This document shows, one piece after another, positions 24,001 through 38,165 of a DNA stretch of 64,000 nt (position 1 is the first letter of the stretch; each line of letters begins with the position of its first letter). Origin of the DNA: Daucus carota subsp. sativus. Its lineage: Eukaryota > Streptophyta > Magnoliopsida > Apiales > Apiaceae. The stretch lies in the NCBI RefSeq assembly GCF_001625215.2, contig NC_030387.2, positions 1,578,501 to 1,642,500 on the forward strand. Direction: 5' to 3'. The position numbers and the translations under genes are program-made. A model generated the notes under the pieces. That model searched no databases and was not told where the DNA came from. It was given only the letters and a program-made list of their open reading frames with translations.

Positions 24001-26961
24001 TCGAAAACATGAGAAGTCACAAAACCCGGCAACTGAAAAGTCGCATTGCTAAAACGACCATGCAAAACATCACTCAGGTAAAATTACTTTACACCAGAAA
24101 AATAGCTAAGATAAAGAAATAACACTGTAATATACACAAACTAGTACAAGATTGAAAAATTTAATTGTGACTGACAAATGAATAGTAGGTGATAAATCAT
24201 AGTCAAGCATTAAAAGAACTTGCAGTAACACTGGAAACTTCATAGTGTATTAAGTATAGTGACAATGCATATTACATCTGACCTCAGCTGACTAACTAAA
24301 AATTTTAATAGAACCAGCAGACACTTGAAGATCCACATACTATGCTGAGTGAACGTCACATTAAATTAATGAGAAAGTTAATACATATTTGAGGTCTTTC
24401 TAATTTGATAGATAAATTATCTTTCCATTGAAGTGGGCAACACAGATTATAGTCATAATAAGATTAGCCTAGTAAGTCCTAATAAAAATCTAAATAATTA
24501 CCAACATAGCTAACTGTAATATATGATATCACACAATTGCAGAAGTACCGACAAACCAGATTCAAGTAAACATAAATGAGAACATAAATTGATCAATACC
24601 TTCCATATTCATCAACAAGCATGCCTTCCATCTCTCTAATAGGATCATCTACTGCCCGCTCAGCTCGAGATGGACGCCTTAAGAAAGATCCAGCAGATAT
24701 ATCATCATTATTTGAAGCTCCAATGTCATCCATAAATCTTCGAAGAATAGATTCCGGTAAGATCTTCCTCTCAAACCACAATCGCAAAACCTGATGCAAG
24801 AAAATGCAATTAATTACTAAAAACGACGTAAAAGCTTTCCTATTATCTTATATTACAGTAAAATAATACCTTCAGACACTGTCGTCGGTTCTCACGCGCA
24901 CCAGTTCCAGGAGGAGCAGCAGCTCCTAAGAGGCGAGGTAACGAAGCTTGAACTATAGGAATATATGAAGCTCCAGCAATGCCTGAAACGAAGAGATCAG
25001 ACCAAGAGGGTCAGAAAATACATCAAAATCGCCAATTTTATGAGCAGAAAGGCAAACTAGGGTTCCACCTCTTGTATCTTGGGTACATTCGCCAGATGCA
25101 TTTAATTTTATGTAGTCCTACTTTTTAAGTTTATACCATACTAAAAAAAAGCTCACATTTAATAATAAAACAAACTCCCATATAGATAGGAATCCAATAT
25201 AGTATGAAAATTAAATTACTGTGATTTATTTATATTTTATATAACATTCGGCATGTTAACAAAAGGGTGATACCTGGTGGCGGATCTAACTATAAAGTTA
25301 AGGGGGGTCAATTTTTTTGTAAAAAAAATTAAGAGGGGTCACAAAAAAATTAAGGGGGGTCAATTTCAATTTTAAAACCTAAAAATATGTATAATATTAA
25401 AAAAAATAAAAATTAAAGGGGGTCAGTTGCCCCCCCCCCCCCCCCCCCACTTAGATCCGCCTCTGGTGATACCTTTACTGCCTGTTTCAGATTAAATACT
25501 AAATATCTATGACAAGTTTAACTACAGAAAGAAGTATTTCACCTCTTATGTTTGGGTGATTAAACTTGTGAGTTAATCTGAGTAGAGCACTATAAACACT
25601 GGAACACAATAAAATAAAGGCAATGATATTAATCGAAAAGAAATAATAATCATCAAAAGCTACATAGTGGGAAAAACTGATAGAGTATATATTTATATAC
25701 GTTCTGTAGGATTTTTTTCTCATATTTATAGTATTTTGTAATTCATCGAGTATTATTAATTAGAGTTTAATGTTCTATGACATATAATATAAAAATCCTA
25801 AAGTTGGAAGGAATTGAGCATTTGGAGCTTAATTTGGACTTGAATTAGAAGGAAATTCGGATTTATTGGACAGCTAGCGCACACAACACTCTTTGAGCCA
25901 TAACATCAGGACATCAGAATTAGATGCTTTTACAGCCCACTTGAAGAAAACAGAAGTATCAACAATTTAGAAGTGGCCAAACAGTATTGATCAGGAGATT
26001 GATAGGAGAACTGTGAGAGTAAAAATCGTCGGTTCTACAATTGTACTTTTGATTGCCCAAGAGAGTAGCGCTCAAGGAATAATTTGTAGGCACTATAACT
26101 CACCTTGGGACAGGACTTTATAAACTTTAAAAGGCTTGATTTTAGCAAGACAAGACAGTGAAGACACATATTAGACAATCATGATATCCATTGAAGAACT
26201 CTTATTACTGGGTTGTTTTCTCTCATATTTATTATATATCTTTTATTTATTTATTAGATTAATAAGTTAATAATAAAACCCCATAATCTATTTATACACT
26301 TTATTATTATAACGAACGAAGTACTTGAAATTAGTATTGATATCGGTCTTTCCTTATGAACAAAACTCTACAAAAATACACATCAACAAAAAACTAATCT
26401 TAACCTGACATGTTTATAGTCAGGGCGAGGAAGCACGGATTCTTCAAAACGGGTGCCATATGTGTGTTTAACTCGCCCGACTAAGAAACTCGGCACTGAC
26501 TTCCAATGTGGTGTGTCGACACGCATAAGGCAATGGACTCGTCTTCTGCATGGGGCAACACAACCACAGACTCGGCCCACCTTACAAACAGCCCGATAAC
26601 CTGCTTTTAACCTAGTTTCACCTTTATTTTCTTAGAGAACAAGCAGCCTCTTTCTCATATCTTCTCTCTCATCGATGCCCATATATATAACCATATACTC
26701 CCACCGTCCCACTCATTTCTTTAGAGGTTTTTTTCACTGCTTGGGACGCATTTTAAAGTGTGTATAAAGTATACTTTCATAATTTATTTTTAAAATTTTC
26801 TTTTTCTTAACAAAAATTTAAAACATTGAATTTTTATTCAGAAGAGAAGAAAATAAAATAATTTATGAAAGTATACTTAATAAGAACCTTAAAATGTGTG
26901 TCAAAGCCCTCTGTCCCATATGTAAACAACCCACTGGGACAGGGAGAGTATTATAATACAC

Positions 26962-26998
<37 letters not shown>

Positions 26999-29900
26999 GA
27001 ACACCTATATATACTTTTTCATCTCAGATATGTGCTTTCATATATGTTTTATTATTATTATTTTAATTTTTTTGCCGATTCCTATATACAGGACTCTTTG
27101 ATAACTAACAACTTCCTGTGTCCCCATACCCGTGTCCAGTGTCGCTGTATCTGAGTCAGTGTTTCCATGAAGTTTAAAGGAATCTGCTATATTCTTATAA
27201 GAATTATTAGTATTAATATTCTCAATGAACCGACTGCCATTTAGTTTATTAGGGTTAGCTCTATTATAAACATTCATCGCTAGTAAATACGCAAAAATAT
27301 CAAAACATATACAAAAGAAAAGAGAGAGGAAAAATTACACTGCTACACAATCAGACAATTGTACTACCAGTCATAAACCGATAAAATTCTGAGGTTCCTA
27401 CCTTTCTGACTATGCGAGCATTGAGTAATGGAATCCACTAGAAAAAATAGGTCAATTTTGCGATGCAAACTAGACTCGGTTTCCAACTTGTGAATTAGAA
27501 GTTCCACAACCTGCAATGTTAGGTATTCAGTAAGACATCTGAACCTATAGAAAGGAAAAATCAAGCATCTAATCCAACCATCTCTGTGCATCACAGGAAA
27601 ACAGTAGCCAAAAATTTAAAGAAGTGCCCACTGAATAAAGAGTCATAAGCTGAAAGGGCAAAAAGCCTTAAATCCTTGATTTCATATTTCTTCTTCGACA
27701 CATCCATATTCAGTAGAAGATTAAAAATACAAGTAACAAGAGGGAGCTCAAATGAAAGGCGGAAAATGACTAATCATGTAACAGAAGAACAAACCATTCC
27801 GGTATTTATCAGCCAAAACACAATTATACCTTCATTAGCTAACACCTTAACAAAATCACCAAATAATGACCTTTTTCTGTTTGGTGAATTATATGTATTA
27901 CTAATTATTTTATGTGAATATTACAATGATAACTTTATGACTAAAGTTAGAGGACAAAAACAAGTTAGACAACTATATATTGGTGAACTTTCAACCCTTT
28001 TCTTAGCATTGTCCTACATCACAATGCTATCCCCTTCAAAGATGGAACACAAATTCATTTTAGACATAAATAAAATGTGAAACTGAGATACTGGACAACA
28101 GTCATACCATGTGATCAGTTACCACCAGGCCTTTTCCAGTATAGCACTGAGACATTTTAATTTCAAACTTTTAAGTGTACCCTTTTATTACTAACTGAAC
28201 ATAGAACCAGCCCCAAGAAATTCAACTCGACAAGTCAAGCGTTCTTACCAGAAGTCACCATCGCACTAGCCAGTTGGGGCTTCTAGTATACCTTTTGCTT
28301 ACAAGAATTAGAGGGTAGAGTACAACACACATTTTGTACCCTGCTTACCCCTACCATTTACTGATGCATGTTGAAGCAAGACAAATAACTAAACACTGCT
28401 AGTGATTGTGCAAGCTGATGAAAGAAACATAAAAGTACACTGCAACACCTAATTATTTAGCAAAAACTGTTAATTACTAAAGCACTTAATTATTTTAATA
28501 TTCTAAACTCCTCTATCATAAAAGGTTACTCATTTGACGTCTAAATCCTGAGAATATCATAGCAATCATTTTCAGTTATAGACACTGTAACTATTTTAAA
28601 TGCTAGGCCTGCAACTGCAAAATAGCTCTCCGAAATTCAATAAAACAGAACACCAAGCCAAAACATAACATAGCCTATTAAGATATATATAGCATGAACA
28701 TAATAATATCAACGAACCCCCAAGAGGTGGCCTAGTGGTTGTGGAGATTGATGCAGAATTTGTGATTAGGGGTTTGATCCCCATGAGCAGCATACATTTC
28801 TTGGGGGCATCTACTAGTGCACAAGCACTCGATATCCTGGTGTTGGGTCTAGTAGGGTGGTCCACACCCGGGGTTTCTAAAGGTTCCTCATCAAAAAAAT
28901 AACAATAAAAATAATAATATGAATGATAGTAACAATTTTTTTGATTAAATATATATGAAGAAAAAGTGGTAAATAATACAAAAAGAGAAATTTAAGTTTC
29001 ATGCTTTATGAGGTTGTGGTAAATAATAGACAATAAATATAAAACTTAATGGGAAGCAAACAAACACAAAAACAACGAAAGAATTTAACATTCAACAAAC
29101 TCCTGCTAAACAAAATCACGTTCTTGACTCTAATCAATAAGAGTGTAACAATGTAACAGCATAAATCTCAATTTCCGCGAGAAGATTCGAGGGATGCAAA
29201 TTATTAGTATGATACAGCCACATCTTATTTCAAAAACAATTGATTTGGACAAGACCATAGTAATGATAAGTAGTAATACAAGCTGGTACCTACCTCATTG
29301 GCAATACCATGCTTGGCACAATCAATTGCGAGGCGAGTTGCACGTCCAATACTTTCTTTAGTTCGTGACAATGTCTCGATCATTCCTTCAAATGCATCAC
29401 GAGCAACAGCGGCCTCAGTACTACCACTAAGAGGATCCCCCACAGCTCGGTGTCCAGAACCAATTCTTCGATCGTCAAAGTTCTCAATGTCATGATTATT
29501 ATCTAAGGACGGCTTACGAATGTGAGAAGCTGGAGAAGTTGATGATGAATAACTATAAGATCCTTGCATATCAGCTTGAATACTGGAGCTTGGTTGAACA
29601 GGTGGAACAGCAAACATAAAGCTGGGACTCCCTCCAGATACATCCAGAAAAGAATCGCCATGAGAAAAGCTTTGAGAATGAGCTTCTTTTCTTTTCGCCT
29701 GAGCAACTGCAATAAGATGCTTCATAGACAAAGCAGAGTCCTCACTCTTCAAATCTGAGGGTAAAAAAGTTTTATCTTCTCGGCTAGCTTCTTTGTCTTT
29801 CTCCACCCTATGGTAAAACAAAACAGAAACATAAGACTACCATAAACAGATGTCACGCTATGGATATCTAAAAGTTTAAGCATACCTGTCACCATCGGAG

Positions 29901-32726
29901 AAAAGAACATCCAGGGTTTTCTCCGTTAATAAAACAGAGTCGCTTGCTCTTGAGCTTAATTTTGAAGCATCTTTTTTTCTGTCTACAGAAGGAATGGATT
30001 TATTTCTGTCAAGTATTCCTTGATTTATAGTACGATCCAAGCTATCAGGGACAACAGCCATGTTCTTGTCCAACCCAGCTTGAGAATTCTGATGAACAGT
30101 ATTATCAGATACCTTGACTAAGGGTATATTGGGTTTTGGAGATTCTAAGACAGGTCTCACAGTAGAAGCCGGCAAGGGAGAACATACTGGAGAAACTCTA
30201 ACTGGTCTAACCTCCTCAGAAGATCTCTTAGCAAATTCTGATTTCACAGGACTGGTGAAAATATGTGAGTTTGATGATTGTCTCCGCTTTCCTACCTCTG
30301 AATGTTTATATGAAATTGAAGGCAACGACTCATTTAGTCGTTTGACAGTTGGCAAAGACACCTTCGATGAGCCACCATCATCAAGAGTATCTGATGCCTT
30401 TCCACTATGAGCAGAACCATTTTTTACAGGACCCAAGATACATGAAGGTGCATCACCCTTAAAGATAGATCCACCATGAACTGGAGTCTTTGGCTTATCA
30501 TCATCATCGTCATATAGGCGAACAGCTCTCCGCTTTTTGGGATATTGACCAACAGGTGATTTGGCTTTATCAGAAGACAAAGGGTCATTTCTATGAACAG
30601 AAGCTTTTCCCAATTTGTTATCAAACATCCTTGTGGAAGAGCTAACAACAATTTCAGGTGCCTGACGAAGCCGCTTGGCAGGCGGCAAAACGTCCTCATC
30701 CCGGGGCACTAAGCAGTCTTCAGCATTGCCTTGCAACACAGACCTCTTAAACTCTGCACTACCTGCTTTATTTTCAAGATGGCCACTTTTCCTGGTTTTC
30801 TGAACAGACCCTTTAGTCATATCAATATCTGCAGATTTGAAACTTTTAGCATGATGTGAAACCTCATCAGTTGCCAATTTATGCTTTCCATGACCAAGAT
30901 GGGACTTTGTTTCCCCAGTAAGGTCACCAGTTTCAAGCTTTCTAAATGTGCCCTTGCTGTCTGGCAAATCTTCAGCCCTTTTAAGATGCACTTTATCTTT
31001 CAATGATTGTTTTTTATTCTGATCCTTAGGAGCATCCATATTAGATCTTGACTTATTTGGAGATGAATGACTTATGCCACCAATTGAACCTGATCTATTT
31101 TGTACACCTTCACCAGATATGTTGATATCAACATTACCACCAGAAACAATAGGTAAAGATGATCTGACAGCACCAGAACTATTAACTTTTTGCACTTGAG
31201 CATCATCTTGTAGCAGTCTCCTTGACCCAGAGATTATCTTCTTTGACTTGTGTCCATTTATAGATTCTTTAAGCCCACTGTCAAGGTACTTGGGATGAAC
31301 TGATGAAGGCGGAGGTGAAGAACCGTCCCGTACACCTCCACCCGAAGAGTGCCCTTTTGCCTCCGAATAACTGTTATCCTTACTACCGCCTTCAGTACCA
31401 GTCATCATCTTAGAGGGCTTTGACGGAACTACAGTGTCCTCCTTGCTACTATCATTAGACATGGGTTCTTTCTTTGGACCAATTAAATTGCCTGGACTAG
31501 ATACTGGTAATTTATCTTTATTCGTATAATTAGCTTCCTCTTTGAAAATTTTGTTCTTTTTCGAGATATCAGATTTTATGTCTTGGTAATCCATCTCACC
31601 ATGTCTGTGTGAACATTGATCCAATTCACAATTGTGATCCTCTGTGACTTTCTGCACCCTGTCTCTATGCAGCTCATCTACATCAGTGTCAGCTCCTCTG
31701 CCGCTTGAACTTTTATCCTGCAACTCCTCAAATGCTGCACATATTTCCCTCACAGCAGTAACAAAGTATTTAACAGTTTTACCTTTGCATCGAGCTGCCA
31801 ATTTATTCTTTGTCTCACTGGTAAATTCCTGAATATCAGCAGGAGCAACAAATGCTCTGTGAACAAAAAACACAATGAAAAATGTGAATCAGCGATCAGA
31901 ATCACTCGGAGCCTACAAAAAACCCATTTCAAAGAAGGTCAGCAAGCATCTTACTCAAACTTTGGATTAGGAAAAATCACGATATATTTTCATGTTATCC
32001 TTCCCAGAGTAATCAGTAGAGGCAAGGTCTGTGTACATCTTACCCTCCCTTCCCAGACCATGCTCTACGAGCAGTATACTATGATTCTGTTTGGTGTGGT
32101 TTAGCGACCTAACATGCATATCATACTTAAGGCATATCCGGATACTACTTACTCCATGTGTACCGCACATTAAAAAAAAAAAAGCTTTACCGATAAAAGT
32201 GTAACAGAAAATAATGACTGAGATAGCAAGTTAGCAACATTGTTGTTGTACCATAGAAAGATCGCAGAGCACCCCAGTTACCATAATTGCCATGTGTATG
32301 CATTAAATTTATACTGTATATAGTTATCCAGAATCTCCTATTAAACTAAGTAATATCATTAAAATACAAAGCAACAACACAGACTACATGTACAAGAGGA
32401 CATTGCCTGATGGTCTTACCTTTTTTTTATGTTGGTCAAATTCGACAACAAATTTTGATAACAGACTAGGAATAATTCTAGACTTCTAATTAACAGTCAC
32501 AAAGTTATTTCTTGACAAATTTCGATACAACAGAAGAGAAAACTTGCAAATTGTTGAACATTCACTATAGAAGTCAACTTGCAAATTGTTGAAAAGTTGG
32601 TCAACTTGAGAGACTGGTTGGGTCAACTTGTAGACTAATGTTGGCCAGTTGCAATACGTGTACATATGTATGTATGGTCTGTGAGTATATCGTACTATTG
32701 TGGAGTTATGGCTCGCTTAGCTCGCC

Positions 32727-32774
<48 letters not shown>

Positions 32775-35224
32775 AGTCAGCTTATATATTATGTGTGGAA
32801 CGAAATAAAGGAGATGCGTGTATTTAATATACAAATGGGAATGTTGGACTTATATTAGGAGAAACCACATGTTTAAATTATATATGTGTGTCTGTGTGTG
32901 TGTTTGTGTGTGTTTGTGTGTGTATGTATATATATGTGTATATATATATATTATTCAATAAATTATCATTAATTTATAGACTGGTCTTCGACTGACTGGT
33001 CAACAAGCTGGACCCCACTCGACTTGACCTGTCGATGTGACGAAGTAAACTGCATTCAAAAGCCAGCAAATAAAACCTTTACACTGATTACCATAACCAT
33101 TTTGTGTGTGCCTGTGTAGGCAATATCGTTTCATCTACTTCACAAATTAGAATGGGGGAGTGGGGGATATGCAATTTTGTATATCAAGATTTTTGAGTAG
33201 GACGTTTAATTTAGTTTTAACTGGTTAAATCATATGTTGTAGTAAAATCATACATGCAAGCTAGATTCACATTAAAAACCATAACCGTGTAAAGCCAAAA
33301 CAAAGGAAAAGGCACCCAATTTTGATAACTGACAAAACGAGGAAATATTCAATTAGAAAAGTATCCACTGCTTTGACAAAGGATACAATTTGATAGCATT
33401 AGATACTACTGAACATGGCCAAATTCAGGTCCATGTATGCAATGTAAAATATGATAGCATAAGATACTACTAAAAACGGCCAAGTAGTCGTGATCAATAA
33501 CAATCACAACTGATTAAAGCCTCTAGATCTATTAAAAAACAAAATATCAGATCTTCAAACTTAAAGGAAAAAGTTCCTCCACATCATTGTGGCAGCTTCA
33601 AGGTCGAGTGTAAAATCAGACTTCTAACTTTTGGTTATGCAATCTCTTATGCACCTAACTTCTAGATTTATGACTACACAAAACTATAAACCCGGAGACC
33701 ACAGTTGACTTTATTTGAATCTTATATATACTAATATTGCAAGAATGACTACTTTCAAAAACAAAATAGGTCAATATATAAACTTAGGATGATAGCTTAA
33801 TCTATAGGAAGATAGTAACAGTCACAACCACATATTGTCATCTGGCTAAAACCATCAAACCAACTTCCAATAATTTTTTTGTTTAATTTCAATACCAAAA
33901 ATAGAACAGAATGCATCAGAAAATCAAGCAACATGTGGCACATAGATCATATAAATCTTTTTACAGTAAAGGAACTTACATTTCATCTGTTCCGAAGAAG
34001 TGTACGAAACATTTCTTAGGATCAGGAGTTTTATCCCAGTCTTCAGGTCTGCCAATCTAAAGAATTCAATTACAAATTAATGACAGTAAATCAACGCATT
34101 TGAGCTAAAATATATCATTTATTAGTTACGACTTACACGGACACTATTACTATTGCTATTCTTATCAACACACACAAAATTGAGTACAAAGCTGTCATGT
34201 GCATGTAGCAGATGATGATCAGTCAAACAAGATATTTTCAGATCTATGTAATCAACCAAAAAGAAGCAATTAATTTTTAGGCCCTTTAGACTTGTATAGA
34301 GCAGGCCACATTTCTTCTTTGCAAGCGAAAACATAAACTTACAACAAAATTTCAAGACAAAATCAGAACGTACTACATATATCTATTACAATCTACATAT
34401 TATAAAAAAAAAATCCCAACATCATAAGCCTTTTCTTAAATATCAAAGATAAAGTACATCTTAAATATTACTTTCTCAAGTTGGACGGGTCAAGTAGAAT
34501 TGTGGATGAGATGAATTTGGCATCAGTGGTGAACCATTATCTATTTCATTTGGAAGTAGAGCATATTTTTCCCATTCTATGTATTCATACATACGACAAG
34601 AAGTTTCATCCTCAAATCCCAACGTCAGATTTCAACTTGCTTTTTTCTGGTCATTTCCGCATCTTGTCCTCCAAATAAACGTCATTTTGTACTCTTGTAT
34701 TCTAAAGTAAGTAAACCCTAGTAGGCTAATACGTTACCAAACATGGCCTTCCCTTTTTAACTAATTTTTTTTTAACCATTCCTTAAGTGCTAGATAAGCA
34801 GCATAACATATCAAAAATGTATACAGGAAATACGGGAACAAGGCAGCCCAGCTTTTCAATTAGTAAATGACGTCGAGAACGCGCCACTTCCTCTTCAAAA
34901 TCCATCAATTCATTAAACGCAAATTTATCAATATTCTAAAAACCGCCGAGAAATTGCAACGAACTAGAAGCAAAATAAGCAGAAAACAAAACCTAATTTC
35001 TCGTGATCAAATACAACTGTAAACAGGCACAGATATATAAATTAAGCAAAAACAATAACAACACTTACAAATATGATGAAAACGAATAGATACAGATATA
35101 TATATACACAAACCTTAGCAGGCCAAGCAGGATGACCTTTGACTTTAGCGAGAACGAGATCGCCTAAGTTCAATTCACTCTTCGTTTTCGCACCTTTCGC
35201 TCCTCGTCTACGGCCTCCAGCCAT
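21023..35224 (-). CDS. HUA2-like PWWP/CID protein
   Basis: Nuclear regulator of the plant HUA2/HULK family, known for effects on flowering-time and floral MADS-box transcript levels and pre-mRNA processing. Coding exons, 5' to 3': 35224-35114, 34056-33980, 31856-29886, 29807-29294, 27510-27402, 24982-24870, 24790-24600, 24048-23397, 23294-22883, 21292-21194, 21093-21023. All borders are GT..AG and phases match, giving 1439 aa. The PWWP domain is at about 17-80 (LGDLVLAKVKGHPAWPAK, then GRPEDW and CFVHFFGT). A long Ser/Lys-rich middle has a basic patch KKRR near 501 followed by an Asp run. The RPR/CID domain, at about 860-990, is the C-terminal-domain-interacting fold (SRTKESIGRATRLAIDCAKHG, DSITQCSHSQKG, GARENRRQCLKVLRLW). 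An acidic Glu run and poly-proline tracts follow, then a Pro/Gln-rich tail with YFRPPMDRLPPPIP. Length fits the family (about 1400 aa). Introns carry several MITEs and a SINE. Confidence 0.93.
21798..22066. mobile_element. Stowaway-type MITE (HUA2-like intron)
   Basis: CTCCCTCAGTCCCATTTTAA at the left and the reverse complement CTCCCTCTGTACCATTTTAA at the right are Stowaway/Tc1-mariner termini. TA flanks both sides (21796-21797 and 22067-22068). Length 269 bp, noncoding. Confidence 0.85.
25275..25465. mobile_element. Short hAT-type MITE with 8-bp target duplication
   Basis: The termini TGGTGGCGGATCTAA and CAGAGGCGGATCTAA (right end reverse-complemented) flank AAGGGGGGTCAATTT-like repeats and a poly-C run of about 18. 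GTGATACC is duplicated perfectly at 25267-25274 and 25466-25473. It lies in a HUA2-like intron. Confidence 0.85.
26698..26948. mobile_element. Stowaway-type MITE (HUA2-like intron)
   Basis: CTCCCACCGTCCCACTCATT and the reverse-complemented right end CTCTCCCTGTCCCAGTGGGT form the terminal repeats, with a TA duplication on both sides. It shares internal motifs with the MITE at 52618-52857 (TATACTT, TTATTCAGAAGA), so the two belong to one subfamily. Confidence 0.8.
26963..26992. repeat. CA microsatellite
   Basis: An uninterrupted run of CA units in a HUA2-like intron. Confidence 0.9.
28710..28910 (+). mobile_element. tRNA-derived SINE with target duplication
   Basis: Pol III A box TGGCCTAGTGG (28728-28738) and B box GGTTTGATCCC (28771-28781) lie about 32 bases apart near the 5' end. 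The 3' end is A-rich. A perfect 10-bp direct repeat ATAATAATAT flanks the element (28700-28709 and 28911-28920), as expected for LINE-mediated insertion, though the repeat is low in complexity. It lies in a HUA2-like intron, antisense to the gene. Confidence 0.75.
32725..32960. repeat. AT and GT microsatellites in HUA2-like intron 2
   Basis: A long (AT)n run from about 32731 to 32770 is followed by GT-rich and TATA-rich runs near 32885-32955. Just upstream (32570-32635) short repeats of TTGCAAATTGTTGAA and GGTCAACTTG occur. Confidence 0.8.
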
Positions 35225-35480
35225 TGGCGCCTTGCAAAACCTTCGATAACCAAGCTATTGAGAGACTCGATCGGGACCTGAAGCTCGGAGAGATTAGAAT
35301 TGCTCTGGAGGAAAGAGGTGGCCGGAAAATTAACCGGAGAGTGCGTGAAAGAGATACGAAAATTGTATCGAATTTACAGAGAGAGAGAGAGAGAGAGAGA
35401 GATTGGAGAGAGATGTTATGAGGCCGTGTAGAAAGACAAAATGGGACTGTTATGTGTTGGGCCCTAGCCCAATAAGCAAA
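35225..35480 (-). promoter_or_regulatory. HUA2-like 5' UTR with CT repeat
   Basis: A GA run on the + strand at about 35379-35402 is a (CT)n tract in the minus-strand leader, a common feature of plant 5' UTRs. No clear TATA box was identified, so the transcription start is not placed. Confidence 0.45.
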
Positions 35481-37320
35481 CACGCTATACTGTACCAACC
35501 GAAAAATTAACCCACGTGTATTCATTTTTTTGTAAGTTTTTTTGGTAAAACTAAAAACTTTTCAACCAAACCGTAGAAATAAAAACATAACAAAAAAATG
35601 ATGGTAGAAACTGGAAATCAAAATTAATTGGATAATGATTCAATATTTATACCAGAAACTGAGGAGAAGTTTGGTCCAACTTTTTATTCTACTATTTATC
35701 AAAGATTTTTCAATTTATCAAGAACTTTTAATATATAATCGTTAAAACGGTACACCGGGAATATATATTTTACAAATTAATCAGAAAAATCTCAATAATC
35801 ATAAATTTTCAGAACACGATACAAAATAAAGTGAAGTGCAACCTGGTTCTCGTTACTACTAATACTGGTTTCAAGTTTGGTTTATGCGGATGGGATTAAC
35901 CTTCTGTGACTTTACTTGTTTCAAGTTTGGTTTATGAGGGGCAAGATTAGCTTTAAATGCAAGCTGGACAAGCTATAGTATGAGACGGCCATTAGTAGGT
36001 GGCAAATTCTTTATAAAAAAAAAAATTTGAAAGTAGTTCTAGAAAAGTATATTTTTGAGAAAATTTTAGAAGTGCAAAAATTTTAAAAATGTTGATTTAA
36101 AAAAGAAAATTAATTTAGAGAATTGTTTAAAGAATTAAAAGTACAAAATAAAAAAAATTATCAAAAATTCAAAATATGAAAAGAGAAATAAATTAATAGA
36201 TTTCAAACAAGAAATATATTAAATCGTTCTTAAAAAAAATTGTTGGTATGATCTGTCCTTTTCACAAAACAGGTTAAACTAAACAAAGACTAAACAAAAA
36301 AGAAAGAATCACTTTCAGTTATACCGAGTCACAATGATTTACTTATCACATTCTCCCTTACTCAACACAAGATTTGTCCTTCTTTTACATGTATTGATGT
36401 TTAAATGATTAACTTACATAATTAATAGGTTCTTTTATTGAGTTGAAGTACTAACTATAGTTTGCAACCATATTATTTGTTTATTTATCTTATTGGTTAT
36501 GACTGATTGGTTATATGTCTGATTTTCTTTTATATATTTGATTGGAACAAAATTCATGTTTTCAAAGAAAAGACAAGCATTTGGAGGTCAAAACAGTAAT
36601 AAAAAGAAACAAGCAGAGAATTAGGGTAGGAGAATTTTGTTTTTACAATTCATGAAAAGCAACCTTACAACAGGAGATGATTTTTATATGTAATTATAAA
36701 TGCACTGGATGAGCTTAATCTTTAATATTGACAATCTCGATGATGTGAGGGGGCAAGGATATGACAATGGAGCAAATATGAAGGGGGAAACAAAAGCGGG
36801 CAGAAAAGGTTACTTGAAATAAATCTTAGAGCATTTTACATTACGTATTGTTGTTATACTCTTGACTCTTTGTGCTAAGGCTAATTCGTGTGATTTAGCT
36901 CTTCTTCTTCTTCTTCTTTTGGATTGTTGCGTCGTGTTTATTGCATGTTTTCTTCATGTACAAAGCGATAGGGTGTATTGATAACATCAGTCGAACTTCA
37001 TACAATCACATTGAGATCATTATCTGACACTCATTGGGAATGCCGCATTGGGAGTGTAGCTGTAATTAGGTATCAGATTCTGAAGATAAAAGATGCTCCA
37101 ATTCAATTGAAACAAGGGATATCCTAAGACACGTAGTGAAGCTTAGGTCTTAATCAGAATGAAAAGAACTTTAACTTTTGAAATTTTGTTTCATTTTGAC
37201 CTCAAAACCGAAACAACTCCTCTGACATGAATACCCCCCTCTTTTTGACACAGCGGCAAGTAATTTCATGGTTTCAAACATTATTCTTTTACTTGCGCGC
37301 AACAACATGCCCTCAAATAC
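35481..37320. other. AT-rich spacer without recognised genes
   Basis: Only simple sequence is evident, for example a short TTC run near 36901-36918. It should contain the HUA2-like upstream promoter region. Confidence 0.4.
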
Positions 37321-37345
37321 ATATACATACATATATATATATATA

Positions 37346-38017
37346 GGCTCATGATCAAATAGAAACCATTTTTAAAATAAAAACTAGAAACCAATACAAG
37401 TTAGTGATATTCGCAGTACAATATAGTGATATTCTCTTCAGGATTTAGTGATCTGTATTGCAAAAATTAGTGAAAATTTGCAGAAACAGCCCAGAATCTC
37501 CATATATGTTCCAAAAACTGCTCAAATCTCCAGATCTGTTCACGTTTTCGATTCAGATGGTGGTGACGGTGGTGGAGATGGAGGTGAAGGTGGAGATGGA
37601 GGAAGGATGATTGTAGCGAAGGTGTGGGTGGCTTGAAGTAGGAGGTTGGAGCGTCGCCGGAATAGTGGCGGCTCCGCCGCGTTTTGAAGTTGAGCCGAGG
37701 TGGAGAAAGAAGTATGAACGGGGCTGAAGAAGGTTGAAGCAGCGACTAAGATGGGGTTGGTGAAGATGGAGGTGGAGATTGTGTTGTTAGAGATATAATG
37801 GAGGTGGAGATGGAGGGGGCGGGCGGCATAGAGGTGGTGGTGGTTATGGAGGAGGTGAGACGGAGGTGGTGGCAGTGGCGGATGTGGAGGTGGGGTTGGT
37901 GAAGATGGAGGTGGAGATGGGGTTGTTTAAGAATTTAGTGGTATTTACTTTAGGATTTAGTGATATTTCAGCTTAGTTTTTAGTTTCTAGACTAAAGAGG
38001 TTTCTATTGGAGTAAAA

Positions 38018-38020
<3 letters not shown>
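37346..38020. mobile_element. TA-microsatellite-associated repeat, copy 2
   Basis: Same family and orientation as 5975-6667: it starts GGCTCATGATCAAATAG, ends GGAGTAAAACTC, and has the same internal GGTGGAGATG minisatellite and TTAGTGAT motifs. It is preceded by a short (AT)n run (about 37331-37345) and followed by a (TC)n run then (TA)n to about 38078. The two copies differ mainly in minisatellite length and point changes. Confidence 0.7.
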
Positions 38021-38081
<61 letters not shown>

Positions 38082-38165
38082 GCACACACGCAAACCATCA
38101 CTCTTCAAAATTTCAAATCACTTTGCTCCTTTTTTCTAAAACTACTTCTCTCTCTACAATCAACA

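Noticed and set aside
27676..28080. 134-aa frame on the + strand
   Set aside because: It lies antisense in a HUA2-like intron, has AT-driven composition and no family features.
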